Source: an uncultured Saccharospirillaceae bacterium
GTDB taxonomy: Bacteria > Pseudomonadota > Gammaproteobacteria > Pseudomonadales > Oceanobacteraceae
Direction: 5' to 3'
NCBI GenBank assembly: GCA_947499545.1
Contig: CANMOZ010000015.1
Location: forward strand, 1-64,000
Length of the DNA: 64,000 nucleotides
Translations under genes and position numbers: made by a program
In this document: one piece after another, positions 37,830 through 46,546 of the stretch
Layout of the letters: each line of letters starts with the position of its first letter
How positions within the stretch are numbered: position 1 is the first letter of the stretch
The notes under the pieces: generated by a model
Databases searched by the model: none
Told to the model about the DNA's origin: nothing
What the model saw: the letters and a program-made list of their open reading frames with translations, nothing else

Positions 37830-39725
37830 TTATTTAAACTCCAACCCCCAATATTTGAGGTAACCGGTATCCTGCCTGTAATGATCACTGACTTCAAGCG
37901 ACCATTCCCCGTAGGCTGATACAGTCGAAGCTTCTACAGTCCAGCTGGTCTTTAATTGCGTATCACGATCATCACTGGGTTCGGCTAAAACAACTGACTT
38001 CCCATTAGGCGCAACCAAGCGTACTTGAAGGTCACCTATGTAATCGTGCGCTATGTCAACTTTAACGGTGATACTGCCAGCATTTCCGGAGCGATTAACG
38101 AAAATGCGGCTATTAATACCTGACTCATTATTGTCAGGAATGTAGTGCCATTCGTTATTCTCAAAGACCTGTTGCTGTGTATTAGAATCGCTGTCTCCAT
38201 TGTCTGAATCATTGTCTTCTGGTTTTGGCTCTTCAGGTTCAGATACATCTCCAGACGCTTTTTTCAGTAACGCAGTCGCATCCACTATACCCGCTCCACA
38301 CTCGTCTTTAGAGCATTCGCGTTGTATACCGGTTGGGAAACGTCTGGCAGTAGCCTTTAATAAATTCTCAGCACGATTGGGCGTCATACTGCTATCAATG
38401 GAATAAAGTAGGGATACAACACCCGCCACGTGAGGAGCGGCCATGCTGGTGCCTTGGTAATAACCATATGAGGCTTCACCGTAATTGGCGCCGCGAGAAC
38501 CGGTATTCAATGTTGAGAGAATGCCGTTATCGGAAGTCTCTTCAGAAGTTTCACCACCGGGTGCAGTAATATCGACGGAGCGACCAAAGTTCGAGTAATA
38601 AGCACGACCACCATCGCGGTTGTTCGCAGCAACCGTGATGACGCCCTCACAGTTTGCGGGTGAATAACGTGAGGCATAATCATTATCGTTACCGGCCGCA
38701 ACGACAACTGTTACTCCTTGGCGGCGAGCATCATCGATGGCTTCTTGATAGGCGCGAGTACAATTGCCGTACCCACCTAGGCTTAAGTTAATGACTTTTG
38801 CGGGCGTTGGGTTGTCAGGCACTTCAGCAACGTTATAGCCAGCCGCCCAACGTATGCCATCAATGATGTCAGAAGAATACCCACCACAATGGCCGAGTGC
38901 TCGAATAGGTAATACTTTAGAATTCCAAGCGACCCCGGCGACGCCCACTCCATTATTACTCACCGCGCCAATGGTGCCTGCGACGTGTGTCCCGTGCCAG
39001 CTACTGGGGCTGCTCCACTGTGGATAACCGCCTCCACAAGAACCGGCCATGGCCCAATCGCCTTCATCCGTAGGGTCAGCATCGCGTCCGTCATTGTCGC
39101 GAGCGCGATCAGCATCACCGATAAAATCGTAACCGCCTAAAAGGTTACTGCGTAAGTCATCGTGAGGTAATACGCCGGTATCGATGACAGCCACAACCGA
39201 ATCAGGCGACCCAGTGGAAATATCCCAAGCGTTGGGCAGGTTCATGCCACCCTTAGACTCATAGTAATGCCATTGTTCTGAGTAGCGTGCGTCATTGGGA
39301 ACACGCTGGATTTGCATGATCAAATCAGGTTCTGCGTATTCAATATTAGGGTCCTGCTGCAGCTGCTCTAATTTTGCTTGCAGGCTGTTTAGATCTGCAC
39401 GCTTATTCAACTGGTAGATAACAGCGCCAGTGCTGCTGATGCGTTCGGCGCTCCGAATATCAGCACTGATCTGCCAATCAGGTTTTAGCGCATTGGCAGG
39501 CAGGTCATTGCGGTTGACTCGATGACTCGAGCTACTACTTAATGCTGAGGTCAAATTAATCGAATAGCCCGGTTTGTATTTAACAATAATGCGATCCGTG
39601 CTTTGGTATGCACCCGGTGCGGCTCGGGTGGCTGATGAGTTGTCATGATTTTGTAATCCAACAACGGTAGAACTGGATACGGCTAACAAAGTGGCAAGAG
39701 CGGTTTTTTGTGTGTAGTTCGGCAT
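37830..39725 (-). CDS. Secreted subtilisin-like serine protease (S8) with P-domain
   Basis: About 631 residues from ATG 39725, which has GAGGGA six bases upstream; an earlier in-frame start is less likely. N-terminal hydrophobic signal (about 8-24), propeptide (about 40-140), catalytic domain (about 145-500) with the triad Asp182 (VAVIDTGV), His244 (HGTHVAG) and Ser427 (GTSMAAPHVAG). The oxyanion Asn is in VVAAGNDND. An acidic low-complexity linker (about 505-520) leads to a C-terminal P/proprotein-convertase domain (about 525-631, INSRIFVNRSG, GDLQVRLVAPNG, GEWSLEVSDHYRQDTGYL). Two or more cysteine pairs suggest an extracellular enzyme. The gene is followed by a small propeptide-like gene. 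Confidence 0.93.
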   Translation of the reverse strand: MPNYTQKTALATLLAVSSSTVVGLQNHDNSSATRAAPGAYQSTDRIIVKYKPGYSINLTSALSSSSSHRVNRNDLPANALKPDWQISADIRSAERISSTGAVIYQLNKRADLNSLQAKLEQLQQDPNIEYAEPDLIMQIQRVPNDARYSEQWHYYESKGGMNLPNAWDISTGSPDSVVAVIDTGVLPHDDLRSNLLGGYDFIGDADRARDNDGRDADPTDEGDWAMAGSCGGGYPQWSSPSSWHGTHVAGTIGAVSNNGVGVAGVAWNSKVLPIRALGHCGGYSSDIIDGIRWAAGYNVAEVPDNPTPAKVINLSLGGYGNCTRAYQEAIDDARRQGVTVVVAAGNDNDYASRYSPANCEGVITVAANNRDGGRAYYSNFGRSVDITAPGGETSEETSDNGILSTLNTGSRGANYGEASYGYYQGTSMAAPHVAGVVSLLYSIDSSMTPNRAENLLKATARRFPTGIQRECSKDECGAGIVDATALLKKASGDVSEPEEPKPEDNDSDNGDSDSNTQQQVFENNEWHYIPDNNESGINSRIFVNRSGNAGSITVKVDIAHDYIGDLQVRLVAPNGKSVVLAEPSDDRDTQLKTSWTVEASTVSAYGEWSLEVSDHYRQDTGYLKYWGLEFK

Positions 39726-40146
39726 GGCTGTTCCCTCGATCATCCCCAATCACAACCGTCCGGTAACGTCCTTTTTTTGAACCTGGGCGGCCTTTATGAT
39801 TAAAACCACACTTTTTTAGCTGATACAATCATTCCATTACAAATACATTAATTTCATGATGTTAAGCACATTTACTACTCTTGAAGTCTAACTCTTTAGT
39901 ATTATTTTTGATCTAATTTTGTCCACCCTCTGAGTATTACTTCCACAGTTATGAGCGCAAAGTCTGAATCCGAAGGCATGAATTTCATTCATTATGGTGA
40001 CCATAAAACACGCTAATTCTAAAGGACGCAAATCTGATTAGAGCATCACAGCTTTATCAGTCACTTCAATTGAAATCTGTATTCTTGATACACACTGGGT
40101 TTTTGATCAGGGTATACTGTGATTTTTGATGACGTCGAGATTGCCC
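39726..40146. other. Divergent intergenic region between protease and tex
   Basis: About 420 bases with no gene seen. A+T rich. TATACT at 40113-40118 is a likely -10 element for tex, but no -35 at standard spacing is visible. An alternative ATG for tex lies at 40129, which would be almost leaderless from such a promoter. Confidence 0.4.
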
Positions 40147-42480
40147 ATGCGAGCAAGCGTAGAAACACGGATAGCGAACGAATTATCAGTTAAATCGGAA
40201 CAAGTCACGGCAACCGTTGCTTTGCTGGATTCTGGAGCGACGGTTCCTTTTATTGCCCGGTATCGTAAAGAAGTCACGGGTGGGTTGGACGATGGGCAAT
40301 TGAGGCAATTAGAAGAGCGCCTACGGTACTTGCGGGAACTGGATGATCGTCGGGAAACGGTGTTAAAAAGCATTGCCGAGCAAGACAAGCTGACGCCCGA
40401 ATTAGAAACCGCTATTTGGGAAGCGGAAACGAAAAACCGATTGGAGGATTTGTATCTTCCTTTTAAACCAAAACGTCGAACGAAAGGGCAAGTTGCCATT
40501 GAAGCTGGCCTTGAGCCTTTGGCCGATACTCTTCTCTCTGATCCTACTCAGGACCCGAATGCCTTAGCGGCGAGTTTTGTTGATGCAGAAAAAAATGTCT
40601 CCGATGCAAAGTCGGCGCTCGATGGCGCTAAATACATATTAATGGAGCGCTTTGCCGAAGCCGCTGATTTGCTCGCAAAACTGAAAACGTTTCTATGGAA
40701 AGAAGGGTACGTCAGTGTGCGTGTCATTGCCGGTAAAGAGCAAGAGGGGCAAAAGTTCAAAGATTATTTTGAACACGATGAACTGATTAAAAATACGCCC
40801 AGCCATAGAGCCTTGGCTTTCTTTCGAGGCCGCAATGAAGGCTTTCTGAGCTTAACGCTTGTGCCAAATGACCCAAAACTGGAGACAGGAACGGGCGTAA
40901 CAGAGCAAATGGTAGCCGAGTTTTTTGATATTGAGGATAAAGGCAGGCCTGCCGATACCTGGTTGCGGGAAGTCGTACGTTGGACCTGGCGCATTAAACT
41001 TCAGCCTCACATTGAAACGGAGTTACTCAGTCATCTAAGAGAATTGGCTGAAAAAGATGCGATCCAAGTGTTTGCCCATAACCTGAAAGATTTGTTACTG
41101 GCTGCTCCGGCGGGGACTCGCCCAACCTTAGGATTAGACCCTGGGTTTAGAACCGGTGTAAAAGTAGCGGTGGTTGATGCGACGGGAAAAGTATTGGATC
41201 ACGGTGCCATTTACCCTCATGAACCCCAGCGTCAATGGAATCAGGCAATCGCTGTATTATCGGCATTAATTCAAAAATATGGCATTGAGTTAGTCGCTAT
41301 TGGGAATGGCACCGCATCTCGTGAGACAGATCGACTGGTTGCTGATCTCATAAAGGCACACCCCGAACTGCGTATTACCAAGGTAATGGTCAATGAAGCC
41401 GGCGCTTCTGTTTATTCCGCTTCCGAAGCCGCTGCTCTAGAACACCCTGACTTGGATGTGACCATTCGGGGGGCGGTATCCATTGCTAGACGGTTGCAAG
41501 ACCCGCTGGCTGAGCTGGTGAAAATTGATCCTAAATCCATCGGTGTGGGTCAGTATCAGCATGATGTTTCACAGGTAGAGCTAGCTAGAACCTTGGATGC
41601 AGTCGTGGAAGATTGTGTGAATGCCGTGGGTGTTGATTTGAATACCGCATCTGCACCATTACTCGCGAGAGTGTCTGGGTTAAATCTAACGGTCGCCAAT
41701 AATATTGTGTCGTTCCGCGATGAGAACGGTCCTTTTGCTAATCGTAAATCCTTAAATAAAGTGCCTCGGTTGGGTGCAAAAACCTTTGAACAAGCCGCTG
41801 GTTTTTTACGCATCCGGGATGGAGAAAATCCACTGGATGCATCGGCTGTTCACCCTGAAGCCTATCAAGTTGTTGAGCGTATGGCACAAGCCAAACAAAG
41901 TGATGTTCGTTCACTGATTGGGGATGCTGCAAGCCTGAAAGCGGTTAATGCCGCTGATTTTGCTGACGAGACTTTTGGTCTACCAACGATCAAAGACATA
42001 CTCTCTGAATTAGAAAAACCAGGTAGAGACCCGCGCCCTGAATTTTCGACAGCTACCTTTCAAGATGGCGTTGAAGAAATAAAAGACCTTAAAGACAACA
42101 TGACATTAGAAGGTGTTGTCACCAATGTAACCAACTTTGGTGCCTTTGTGGACGTTGGCGTTCATCAAGATGGTTTGGTGCATATTTCAGCAATGTCAGA
42201 TCAATTTATTTCGGACCCAAGAGCCGTCGTAAAAGCCGGTGATGTTGTGAAAGTGAAAGTGATGGAAGTGGACATCCCTCGAAAGCGAATAGCGCTTTCT
42301 ATGCGGATGAATGACACTGCTGAAGAGTATCAAGCAGACAAACAATCGCCAGGACAACAGAAAGGAAAAGGAAAGCATGATCGGAAACAGAGTTATGCTA
42401 AACAGCGAACTCAATCAGCCGAACCAGAGCAAGGTACAATGGCGGCTTTGCTAAAAGCCGCATTGAATTCAAAGGAATAA
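40147..42480 (+). CDS. tex: Tex, S1-domain RNA-binding transcription accessory protein
   Basis: About 777 residues, matching E. coli Tex/YhgF (773). N-terminal region [47 protein letters not shown], the RNase H-like core [23 protein letters not shown], HhH segment ([19 protein letters not shown] and [14 protein letters not shown]), and C-terminal S1 domain [28 protein letters not shown]. Tex acts in transcription and stress tolerance in several pathogens. ATG at 40147 gives the N-terminus closest to E. coli; ATG 40129 is the alternative. Confidence 0.96.
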   Translation: MRASVETRIANELSVKSEQVTATVALLDSGATVPFIARYRKEVTGGLDDGQLRQLEERLRYLRELDDRRETVLKSIAEQDKLTPELETAIWEAETKNRLEDLYLPFKPKRRTKGQVAIEAGLEPLADTLLSDPTQDPNALAASFVDAEKNVSDAKSALDGAKYILMERFAEAADLLAKLKTFLWKEGYVSVRVIAGKEQEGQKFKDYFEHDELIKNTPSHRALAFFRGRNEGFLSLTLVPNDPKLETGTGVTEQMVAEFFDIEDKGRPADTWLREVVRWTWRIKLQPHIETELLSHLRELAEKDAIQVFAHNLKDLLLAAPAGTRPTLGLDPGFRTGVKVAVVDATGKVLDHGAIYPHEPQRQWNQAIAVLSALIQKYGIELVAIGNGTASRETDRLVADLIKAHPELRITKVMVNEAGASVYSASEAAALEHPDLDVTIRGAVSIARRLQDPLAELVKIDPKSIGVGQYQHDVSQVELARTLDAVVEDCVNAVGVDLNTASAPLLARVSGLNLTVANNIVSFRDENGPFANRKSLNKVPRLGAKTFEQAAGFLRIRDGENPLDASAVHPEAYQVVERMAQAKQSDVRSLIGDAASLKAVNAADFADETFGLPTIKDILSELEKPGRDPRPEFSTATFQDGVEEIKDLKDNMTLEGVVTNVTNFGAFVDVGVHQDGLVHISAMSDQFISDPRAVVKAGDVVKVKVMEVDIPRKRIALSMRMNDTAEEYQADKQSPGQQKGKGKHDRKQSYAKQRTQSAEPEQGTMAALLKAALNSKE

Positions 42481-42786
42481 ATAATCACTTTTCCCATGAT
42501 TTCTGCTCTTTATTAGAGCAGAAATCATATATAACGACTTTGAGACTAAGAGTCTGTTCAAAAGGATAACGATAGACTGGAAACAGTTAATAATTTGTTC
42601 ATAGACTGTACAGATCGTTTCCGGCCAAATCTTTTCAAACACCCTAATGACTGTACATTTTTAGTTTTAGGTCCCTATAAGTAGCGATTTCACAGATTTT
42701 AATCCTCACCTAGAGGCTCAAGCACCTCTTAGCCTATCATTACCCTCTAAATAATAAATGGTGCTATTTATCCGAGGAGGAAAAGG
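42481..42786 (+). other. Intergenic region after tex
   Basis: About 306 bases with no gene. Contains the perfect inverted repeat at 42496-42528. A strong ribosome site GAGGAGG precedes the next gene. Nothing else is recognised. This is the left edge of the A+T-rich island. Confidence 0.5.
42496..42528. terminator. Perfect 14-bp inverted repeat after tex
   Basis: ATGATTTCTGCTCT, loop TTATT, AGAGCAGAAATCAT, 15 bases after the tex stop. It lacks a long U-tract but is a very stable hairpin and probably forms the tex mRNA end. Confidence 0.65.
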
Positions 42787-43968
42787 ATGAATAAAAGTTG
42801 GGCAATGCTGTTTTGTGCAATTATTACACAAACAAGTTTTGCAGGCATTTCTCTAGAAGAGGGACTTGCTGCTTACGATGAAAAGAATTATGCCCAAGCT
42901 GCTCAAATATTGCCCAAATATTTAGAGGGCTCTACTGAGGCTCAATGGGCGATGGTGAATTTATATGCTGAGGGGCTTGGTGTAAAACAAGACAAAGAAG
43001 CCGCTATGAAGCTTGCAAGGGATGCAGCTACGCATCGACATATTCCAGCTGCCCTGTATTTAGCGAAAGCGTATAAAGATGGAAACGGGGTAAAAGCAGA
43101 TTTTCAAAGAGCGATAACTTGGTATCGTAAAGCCGCTTTATACGGTGACTTAGAGACCCAGGTGTATTTGGGTGAGCTATATGAAAATGGAGAGGGAGTT
43201 AAAAAGAACCATCGAGAGTCGCAAAAGTGGTTTTTAAAAGCAGCTGAGCAAGGGCATGCCAAAGCCCAACGAAAACTAGGTGAAATTTATGAAGAAGGCC
43301 GTGGTACGCAACAAAATCATGGAGCAGCGATCAAATGGTATTCAAAAGCTGCAGAACAAGGCGATGCTGTTGCACAATTCGCACTCGGACGCTACTACGC
43401 ATCAGGCATTATTGTTGAAAAAGATTTTGCTAAAGCACTTTTATGGATGAATAAAGCATCAAAACAGGGCTTCGCCGAAGCTGAGAATGAGATTGATGGC
43501 TTAAAATCCAAATTGGCTTGTATAGAATCTTCAAAGACCAACCTATTTGGCGAACTCCTTAATTGTACTGATCGAGAAAGTTTAAGACTTAGTTTAAAAA
43601 CAAAAGGTATAAAGATCTTAAAAGAAAATGATCATTTAAAAGGCGATTGGTATGACCCCAGTCGACTGGAAAAGGGAGCGGCTGAATTATACATTGAATA
43701 TAGCGGGTTAGGCTTATTTACGTTTGCAAGATATAAATACCCAAGTGACAATGATCCACTCTTGGTACAGAGAGTTAAGCAAAAAATACAAAAACAGTAC
43801 GGTAAACCGACCGAAACAAAAGGATTTGTACGACAAGGAAAAGTTGCGTATATATGGAATTTATCTGATGGCTTAACAATAAAAGCCTACAGATACTGGC
43901 CGGATACAACCACTTTTGTTGAATACGTAAAATCAGATACATCATCAACCATAACGAGTAATCAGTAA
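42787..43968 (+). CDS. Exported Sel1-repeat (SLR/TPR-like) protein
   Basis: A 393-residue protein with signal peptide (about 1-20, ends SFAG). Residues 25-240 hold about six Sel1-like repeats of 36 residues, each with the A-x-x-x-L/G-x-x-Y-x-x-G-x-G-V pattern (LYLAKAYKDGNGV, VYLGELYENGEGV, RKLGEIYEEGRGT, FALGRYYASGI). These make helical scaffolds for protein contacts. The C-terminal 150 residues match nothing I recognise. Between tex and the R-body cluster; a link to R-bodies is not shown. Ribosome site GAGGAGG is strong. Confidence 0.85.
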   Translation: MNKSWAMLFCAIITQTSFAGISLEEGLAAYDEKNYAQAAQILPKYLEGSTEAQWAMVNLYAEGLGVKQDKEAAMKLARDAATHRHIPAALYLAKAYKDGNGVKADFQRAITWYRKAALYGDLETQVYLGELYENGEGVKKNHRESQKWFLKAAEQGHAKAQRKLGEIYEEGRGTQQNHGAAIKWYSKAAEQGDAVAQFALGRYYASGIIVEKDFAKALLWMNKASKQGFAEAENEIDGLKSKLACIESSKTNLFGELLNCTDRESLRLSLKTKGIKILKENDHLKGDWYDPSRLEKGAAELYIEYSGLGLFTFARYKYPSDNDPLLVQRVKQKIQKQYGKPTETKGFVRQGKVAYIWNLSDGLTIKAYRYWPDTTTFVEYVKSDTSSTITSNQ

Positions 43969-43997
43969 GCATAGCTTTTAGCTACCATCATTAAGAA

Positions 43998-44044
43998 GAA
44001 TACGGAAAAACAATGTGTTGATATTCCGTATTCGATTAATCGAA
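43998..44044. repeat. Inverted repeat plus overlapping 14-bp palindrome
   Basis: GAATACGGAA at 43998-44007 and TTCCGTATTC at 44024-44033 form a 10-bp stem with a 16-base loop. Immediately overlapping is TTCGATTAATCGAA (44031-44044), a perfect palindrome. Downstream of the SLR gene and upstream of the AraC-type regulator; could be a terminator, a regulator site, or both. Confidence 0.6.
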
Positions 44045-44120
44045 TAGCCAACCACATCTCCCACCTTAAAATCATCCGAAACAAAGCTTGTAACATCAAA
44101 TTATTGTTGGTTTCACAATA

Positions 44121-44153
44121 GTGAGCGTTTTTTAAATTTAAAAAAACGTTCAC
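44121..44153. promoter_or_regulatory. 33-base nearly perfect inverted repeat upstream of the AraC-type gene
   Basis: GTGAGCGTTTTTTAAATTTAAAAAAACGTTCAC reads almost the same on both strands (ends GTGA/TCAC, CG.TTTTTT/AAAAAA.CG); shown in full here as separate halves GTGAGCGTTTTTTAAA and TTTAAAAAAACGTTCAC. The length and symmetry suit a dimeric DNA-binding protein or a strong hairpin. It is the best operator candidate for the R-body regulator gene. Function inferred only. Confidence 0.45.
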
Positions 44154-44170
44154 AAAATTCTATGTCCGCT

Positions 44171-44188
44171 CGTCTTAATAGTAAGACG
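44171..44188 (+). promoter_or_regulatory. Small hairpin in the AraC-type gene leader
   Basis: CGTCTTA, ATAG, TAAGACG. If translation starts at 44210 this is a 5'-leader hairpin about 20 bases before the start codon; if it starts at 44162 it is within the coding part. Confidence 0.4.
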
Positions 44189-44209
44189 TCACCAGTAGGG
44201 TGTGAGAGC

Positions 44210-44653
44210 ATGGAATATAAAAAGATCAAAAAGGATATTGAAGTGCTGTCGATTAATCACTCATACAGAGAGATTTTCGATGGAGTACTTAAGAAGATGT
44301 ATGAAGGAGATATTCTTTGCCTTAGCAACAAGCATCCTGCTCTTAAACGAGCATTACGTTACTTGACATCGAATTTCACTGATCATATAGCGATGAAGGA
44401 TATAGCATCCTATGCATGTGTCAGTCCGCCACATTTATCATATTTATTTAAAGCCTATTGCGGCGTAACGATTAGAAATATTGTCAATGGGCTTAGGATT
44501 CATGAATCGATGAATCTTATTAAAAAAAACAAATATATATCGATCACCGAAGTTAGCATAGAAGTTGGTTACCTGGATCTAGGGCATTACGAAAAAATGT
44601 TCAAGCGATTTGTAGGGGTAACGCCAAGTCAATTTAAAAAGACGTTAAATTGA
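44210..44653 (+). CDS. AraC-family transcriptional regulator of the R-body locus
   Basis: About 147 residues, consisting almost only of the AraC double helix-turn-helix domain: LTSNFTDHIAMKDIASYACVSPPHLSYLF (first HTH; ends at the long linking helix) and SITEVSIEVGYLDLGHYEKMFKRFVGVTPSQFKK (second HTH; key P-S-Q-F). Only about 40 residues precede it, so there is no ordinary sensor domain. ATG 44210 has AGGGTGTGAG ahead; ATG 44162 is a possible longer start without ribosome site. The next gene begins one base after its stop, so it is transcribed with the reb genes. AraC-type regulators are found beside reb loci elsewhere. Confidence 0.85.
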   Translation: MEYKKIKKDIEVLSINHSYREIFDGVLKKMYEGDILCLSNKHPALKRALRYLTSNFTDHIAMKDIASYACVSPPHLSYLFKAYCGVTIRNIVNGLRIHESMNLIKKNKYISITEVSIEVGYLDLGHYEKMFKRFVGVTPSQFKKTLN

Positions 44654-44654
44654 T

Positions 44655-44882
44655 ATGAGTAACGATTCACTTGAAATGGTGCAGAAGTTGAATGCATTGA
44701 TTTTGGAAATGTCGCCAGGTTTATCTGAAAATACCTATTATCACTCGGTATCAGATGCGCTTTCGATATCCTCACATAACGCATCAACAAATCAAAATCA
44801 GAATAATATGTTAATGCATACCGCTACTAATATTAGTATTCAGCTGATCAGTAGCGTTGCGGGAGCCTCCATGGCTCCATAA
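44655..44882 (+). CDS. Diverged RebB-like R-body protein
   Basis: A 75-residue protein. Its centre, ALSISSHNASTNQNQNNMLMHTAT, lines up with ALANAAHNATISQQQANVTWQAAT of the RebB proteins below: A-L-x-x-x-x-H-N-A-x-x-x-Q-x-Q. The N-terminal VNTKVVGETPAM motif is missing. Probably a structural or accessory R-body subunit. Start one base after the regulator stop. Family link is by pattern comparison within the window and should be checked. Confidence 0.65.
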   Translation: MSNDSLEMVQKLNALILEMSPGLSENTYYHSVSDALSISSHNASTNQNQNNMLMHTATNISIQLISSVAGASMAP

Positions 44883-44886
44883 AACC

Positions 44887-44931
44887 TATCCTAAAGTCCA
44901 AGTTTCTACTGTGAAACTTGGTTGTAGGATA
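44887..44931 (+). promoter_or_regulatory. Stem-loop between first reb-like gene and rebB copy 1
   Basis: Nested stem: TATCCTA/TAGGATA outside and CCAAGTTTC/GAAACTTGG inside, loop TACTGT. No U-tract. It may be an RNA-stabilising or processing element that raises yield of the following rebB genes, which start with the strongest ribosome site in the cluster (AAAGGAGAG). Confidence 0.6.
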
Positions 44932-44968
44932 ACAAAGCCCTCAAATGGGAAAATGAAAGGAGAGAGTT

Positions 44969-45229
44969 ATGCCAGTAAATGAACAAGTTACCGATTCTGT
45001 TACCCAAGTTAACACCAAAGTCGTTGGTGAAACACCTGCAATGGCCATGGGTAATCTATTGATGTCTACCAGCCAGGCATTAGCCAATGCTGCGCATAAT
45101 GCAACCATCAGTCAACAGCAAGCCAATGTTACTTGGCAAGCTGCAACTGTGCAAGGCATTAATTCTTTGATGTCAACGGGCAGTGCTGTTGTTGGTCGTA
45201 GTGCTGAAGAAATACTCGAGAAATCTTAA
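44969..45229 (+). CDS. rebB: RebB family R-body structural protein, copy 1
   Basis: An 86-residue RebB-family protein (killing-trait family, first known from Caedibacter refractile bodies). Diagnostic pattern: VNEQVTDSVTQVNTKVVGE, PAMAMGNLLMSTSQALANAA, HNATISQQQANV and AATVQGINSLMSTGSAVVGR. RebB polymerises into the coiled ribbon of the R-body, which unrolls abruptly on pH or similar triggers. Strong ribosome site AAAGGAGAG. Residues 1-30 are identical to copy 2. Confidence 0.95.
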   Translation: MPVNEQVTDSVTQVNTKVVGETPAMAMGNLLMSTSQALANAAHNATISQQQANVTWQAATVQGINSLMSTGSAVVGRSAEEILEKS

Positions 45230-45274
45230 TTGACTATTTAATTAGCCAATTCAGTATCGGAGAGATAAGTAAAG

Positions 45275-45535
45275 ATGCCAGTAAACGAACAAGTCACTGA
45301 TTCTGTTACCCAGGTAAATACCAAAGTCGTTGGTGAAACACCTGCAATGGCGATGGGTAATCTATTTACAGCTACAAGCCAAGCATTAGCTAATGCGGCT
45401 CATAGCGCGACCTATGCGAATCAGCAAGCGAGTGTCATGTCACAAGCTGCAACTGTTCAAGGTGTTAATTCCTTGATGTCGACAGGCAGTGCTGTAGTGG
45501 GGCGTAGTGCAGAAGAAGTGCTAACCAAAGGTTGA
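45275..45535 (+). CDS. rebB: RebB family R-body structural protein, copy 2
   Basis: An 86-residue tandem paralogue of copy 1. The first 30 residues are the same. Residues 31-60 differ (FTATSQALANAAHSATYANQQ), and the end returns to GVNSLMSTGSAVVGRSAEEVL. Ribosome site GGAGAGATAA. Co-polymerisation with the other copies is likely. 45 bases separate it from copy 1. Confidence 0.95.
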   Translation: MPVNEQVTDSVTQVNTKVVGETPAMAMGNLFTATSQALANAAHSATYANQQASVMSQAATVQGVNSLMSTGSAVVGRSAEEVLTKG

Positions 45536-45566
45536 TGATTAATCATCAAAAGATTAAGGATAATAT

Positions 45567-45836
45567 ATGCCAGTTAATGAGCAAATTACAGACTCTGTTA
45601 CACAGGTAAACACCAAAGTAGTGGGTGAAACGCCTGCCATGGGAATGGGTAATTTATTGGTGTCAACAAGCCAAGCCATTGCTAATGCGGGCCATAATGC
45701 TACAGCGGCTGCGCAACAAGGTGCTGTTATGATGCAAGCAGCAACGGTTCAAGGCATTAATTCACTGATGTCGATAGGAACATCCATTGTTGGACGCTCT
45801 TCTGAAGATATTTTGACGCCTGATTCAGGTCGATAA
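45567..45836 (+). CDS. rebB: RebB family R-body structural protein, copy 3
   Basis: An 89-residue paralogue with two changes in the first 30 residues (QI for QV; MGM for MAM) and middle AIANAGHNATAAAQQGAVM. The end INSLMSIGTSIVGRSSEDILTP has a short tail. Ribosome site TTAAGGATAA. A 9-bp hairpin follows its stop directly. Confidence 0.95.
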   Translation: MPVNEQITDSVTQVNTKVVGETPAMGMGNLLVSTSQAIANAGHNATAAAQQGAVMMQAATVQGINSLMSIGTSIVGRSSEDILTPDSGR

Positions 45837-45844
45837 TGAATGAG

Positions 45845-45867
45845 CGCTGGGAGCTTGTCTCCCAGCG
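45845..45867 (+). promoter_or_regulatory. Intra-operon hairpin after rebB copy 3
   Basis: CGCTGGGAG, loop CTTGT, CTCCCAGCG, then TCTTG. A G+C-rich 9-bp perfect stem nine bases after the stop. It has only a weak T-tract, so partial termination that lowers expression of downstream subunits is the likeliest role. Confidence 0.6.
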
Positions 45868-45898
45868 TCTTGATCAGACAAATAATGTGGAGGATGGT

Positions 45899-46171
45899 AT
45901 GGCTGCAAGCAGTAACCCTAAGCCCAAAAAGGTCGTTGCCAAGAGAACCGGATCAAAACAACAGCAGGCAGGCACAAGTGACGATAGTTCGTCTGAAGAT
46001 GCAAATGTTAGCGTAATGGGCATGACGCCAGCGATAGCTGAAGGAAATCTTATGATTTCAACAACCCATGCACTTAGTAACCAAGCACAGGACATGACAA
46101 GCGTTTCTCAAGGATCAGATTTAATGTTGCATGTCTCAACGATAGAGAACTTAAAAATATTATTTAAATAA
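45899..46171 (+). CDS. RebB-like protein with basic N-terminal extension
   Basis: About 90 residues from ATG 45899, chosen because GGAGG lies 5 bases upstream; an open frame from 45836 crosses the hairpin and is unlikely. N-terminal 40 residues are Lys/Ser rich (KPKKVVAKRTGSKQQQ), then acidic Ser-rich, followed by MGMTPAIAEGNLMISTTHALSNQAQDMTSVSQ, parallel to the RebB ETPAMAMGNLLMSTSQALANAA segment. Probably a capping or regulatory R-body subunit. Role inferred. Confidence 0.7.
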   Translation: MAASSNPKPKKVVAKRTGSKQQQAGTSDDSSSEDANVSVMGMTPAIAEGNLMISTTHALSNQAQDMTSVSQGSDLMLHVSTIENLKILFK

Positions 46172-46174
46172 TAT

Positions 46175-46206
46175 TTTAGATATTAACGGTTTATTGGATA
46201 TCTAAA
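46175..46206 (+). promoter_or_regulatory. Stem-loop immediately upstream of a reb-type start codon
   Basis: TTTAGATAT at 46175-46183 and ATATCTAAA at 46198-46206 with a 14-base loop, ending two bases before the ATG at 46209. It could hide or present the start region, since no good ribosome site lies outside it. Confidence 0.5.
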
Positions 46207-46208
46207 TT

Positions 46209-46502
46209 ATGGAACAAGACGAACCAGTCAATTCAGATACAAAAGAAAATGGGTTTTTAGGGAATGATGCTGTTTCATCAATTGCGCAATCATCAGCCAT
46301 CGCTATATCAGATGCAACTGATAATTTAAGAAATCTAAATACGTTGAGTACTACAGCTATTGGTGTTGCCTTATCAAGGTTGATAGAAACGGGTGACTTT
46401 AAATATGCTGATATGTTACCAAAAGCTCAAAGTGTTGTAAGTGATGGTGCAAACAACTTTGAGCTTGTCAGTAATAAGGTAAAAAAATTATTTACATCGT
46501 AG
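46209..46502 (+). CDS. Reb-type protein, paralogue A (first)
   Basis: A 97-residue protein with SSIAQSSAIAISDATDNLRNLNTLSTTAIGVALSRLIETGD. It is a clear paralogue of the gene at 47397 (VAQSAAIAVQDAVDNLR, GISTTTIGVAFAKFLETDD). Such proteins occur beside rebB in R-body loci and share the weak RebB-like Ala/Ser-rich helix. The start lies right after a stem-loop. Function: R-body assembly component, inferred. Confidence 0.7.
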   Translation: MEQDEPVNSDTKENGFLGNDAVSSIAQSSAIAISDATDNLRNLNTLSTTAIGVALSRLIETGDFKYADMLPKAQSVVSDGANNFELVSNKVKKLFTS

Positions 46503-46546
46503 ATAAGCTAGGTGGTTCTACTGTAATAAATGAGGGCAGGTAAAGC

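Noticed and set aside
44969-45836. CRISPR or iteron array suspected from repeated DNA
   Set aside because: The repeats are three tandem paralogous coding sequences in frame with ribosome sites, not spacer arrays.
45836-45898. Longer start for the RebB-like gene at 45899
   Set aside because: It would translate through the 9-bp hairpin and lacks a ribosome site, whereas ATG 45899 has GGAGG at good spacing.
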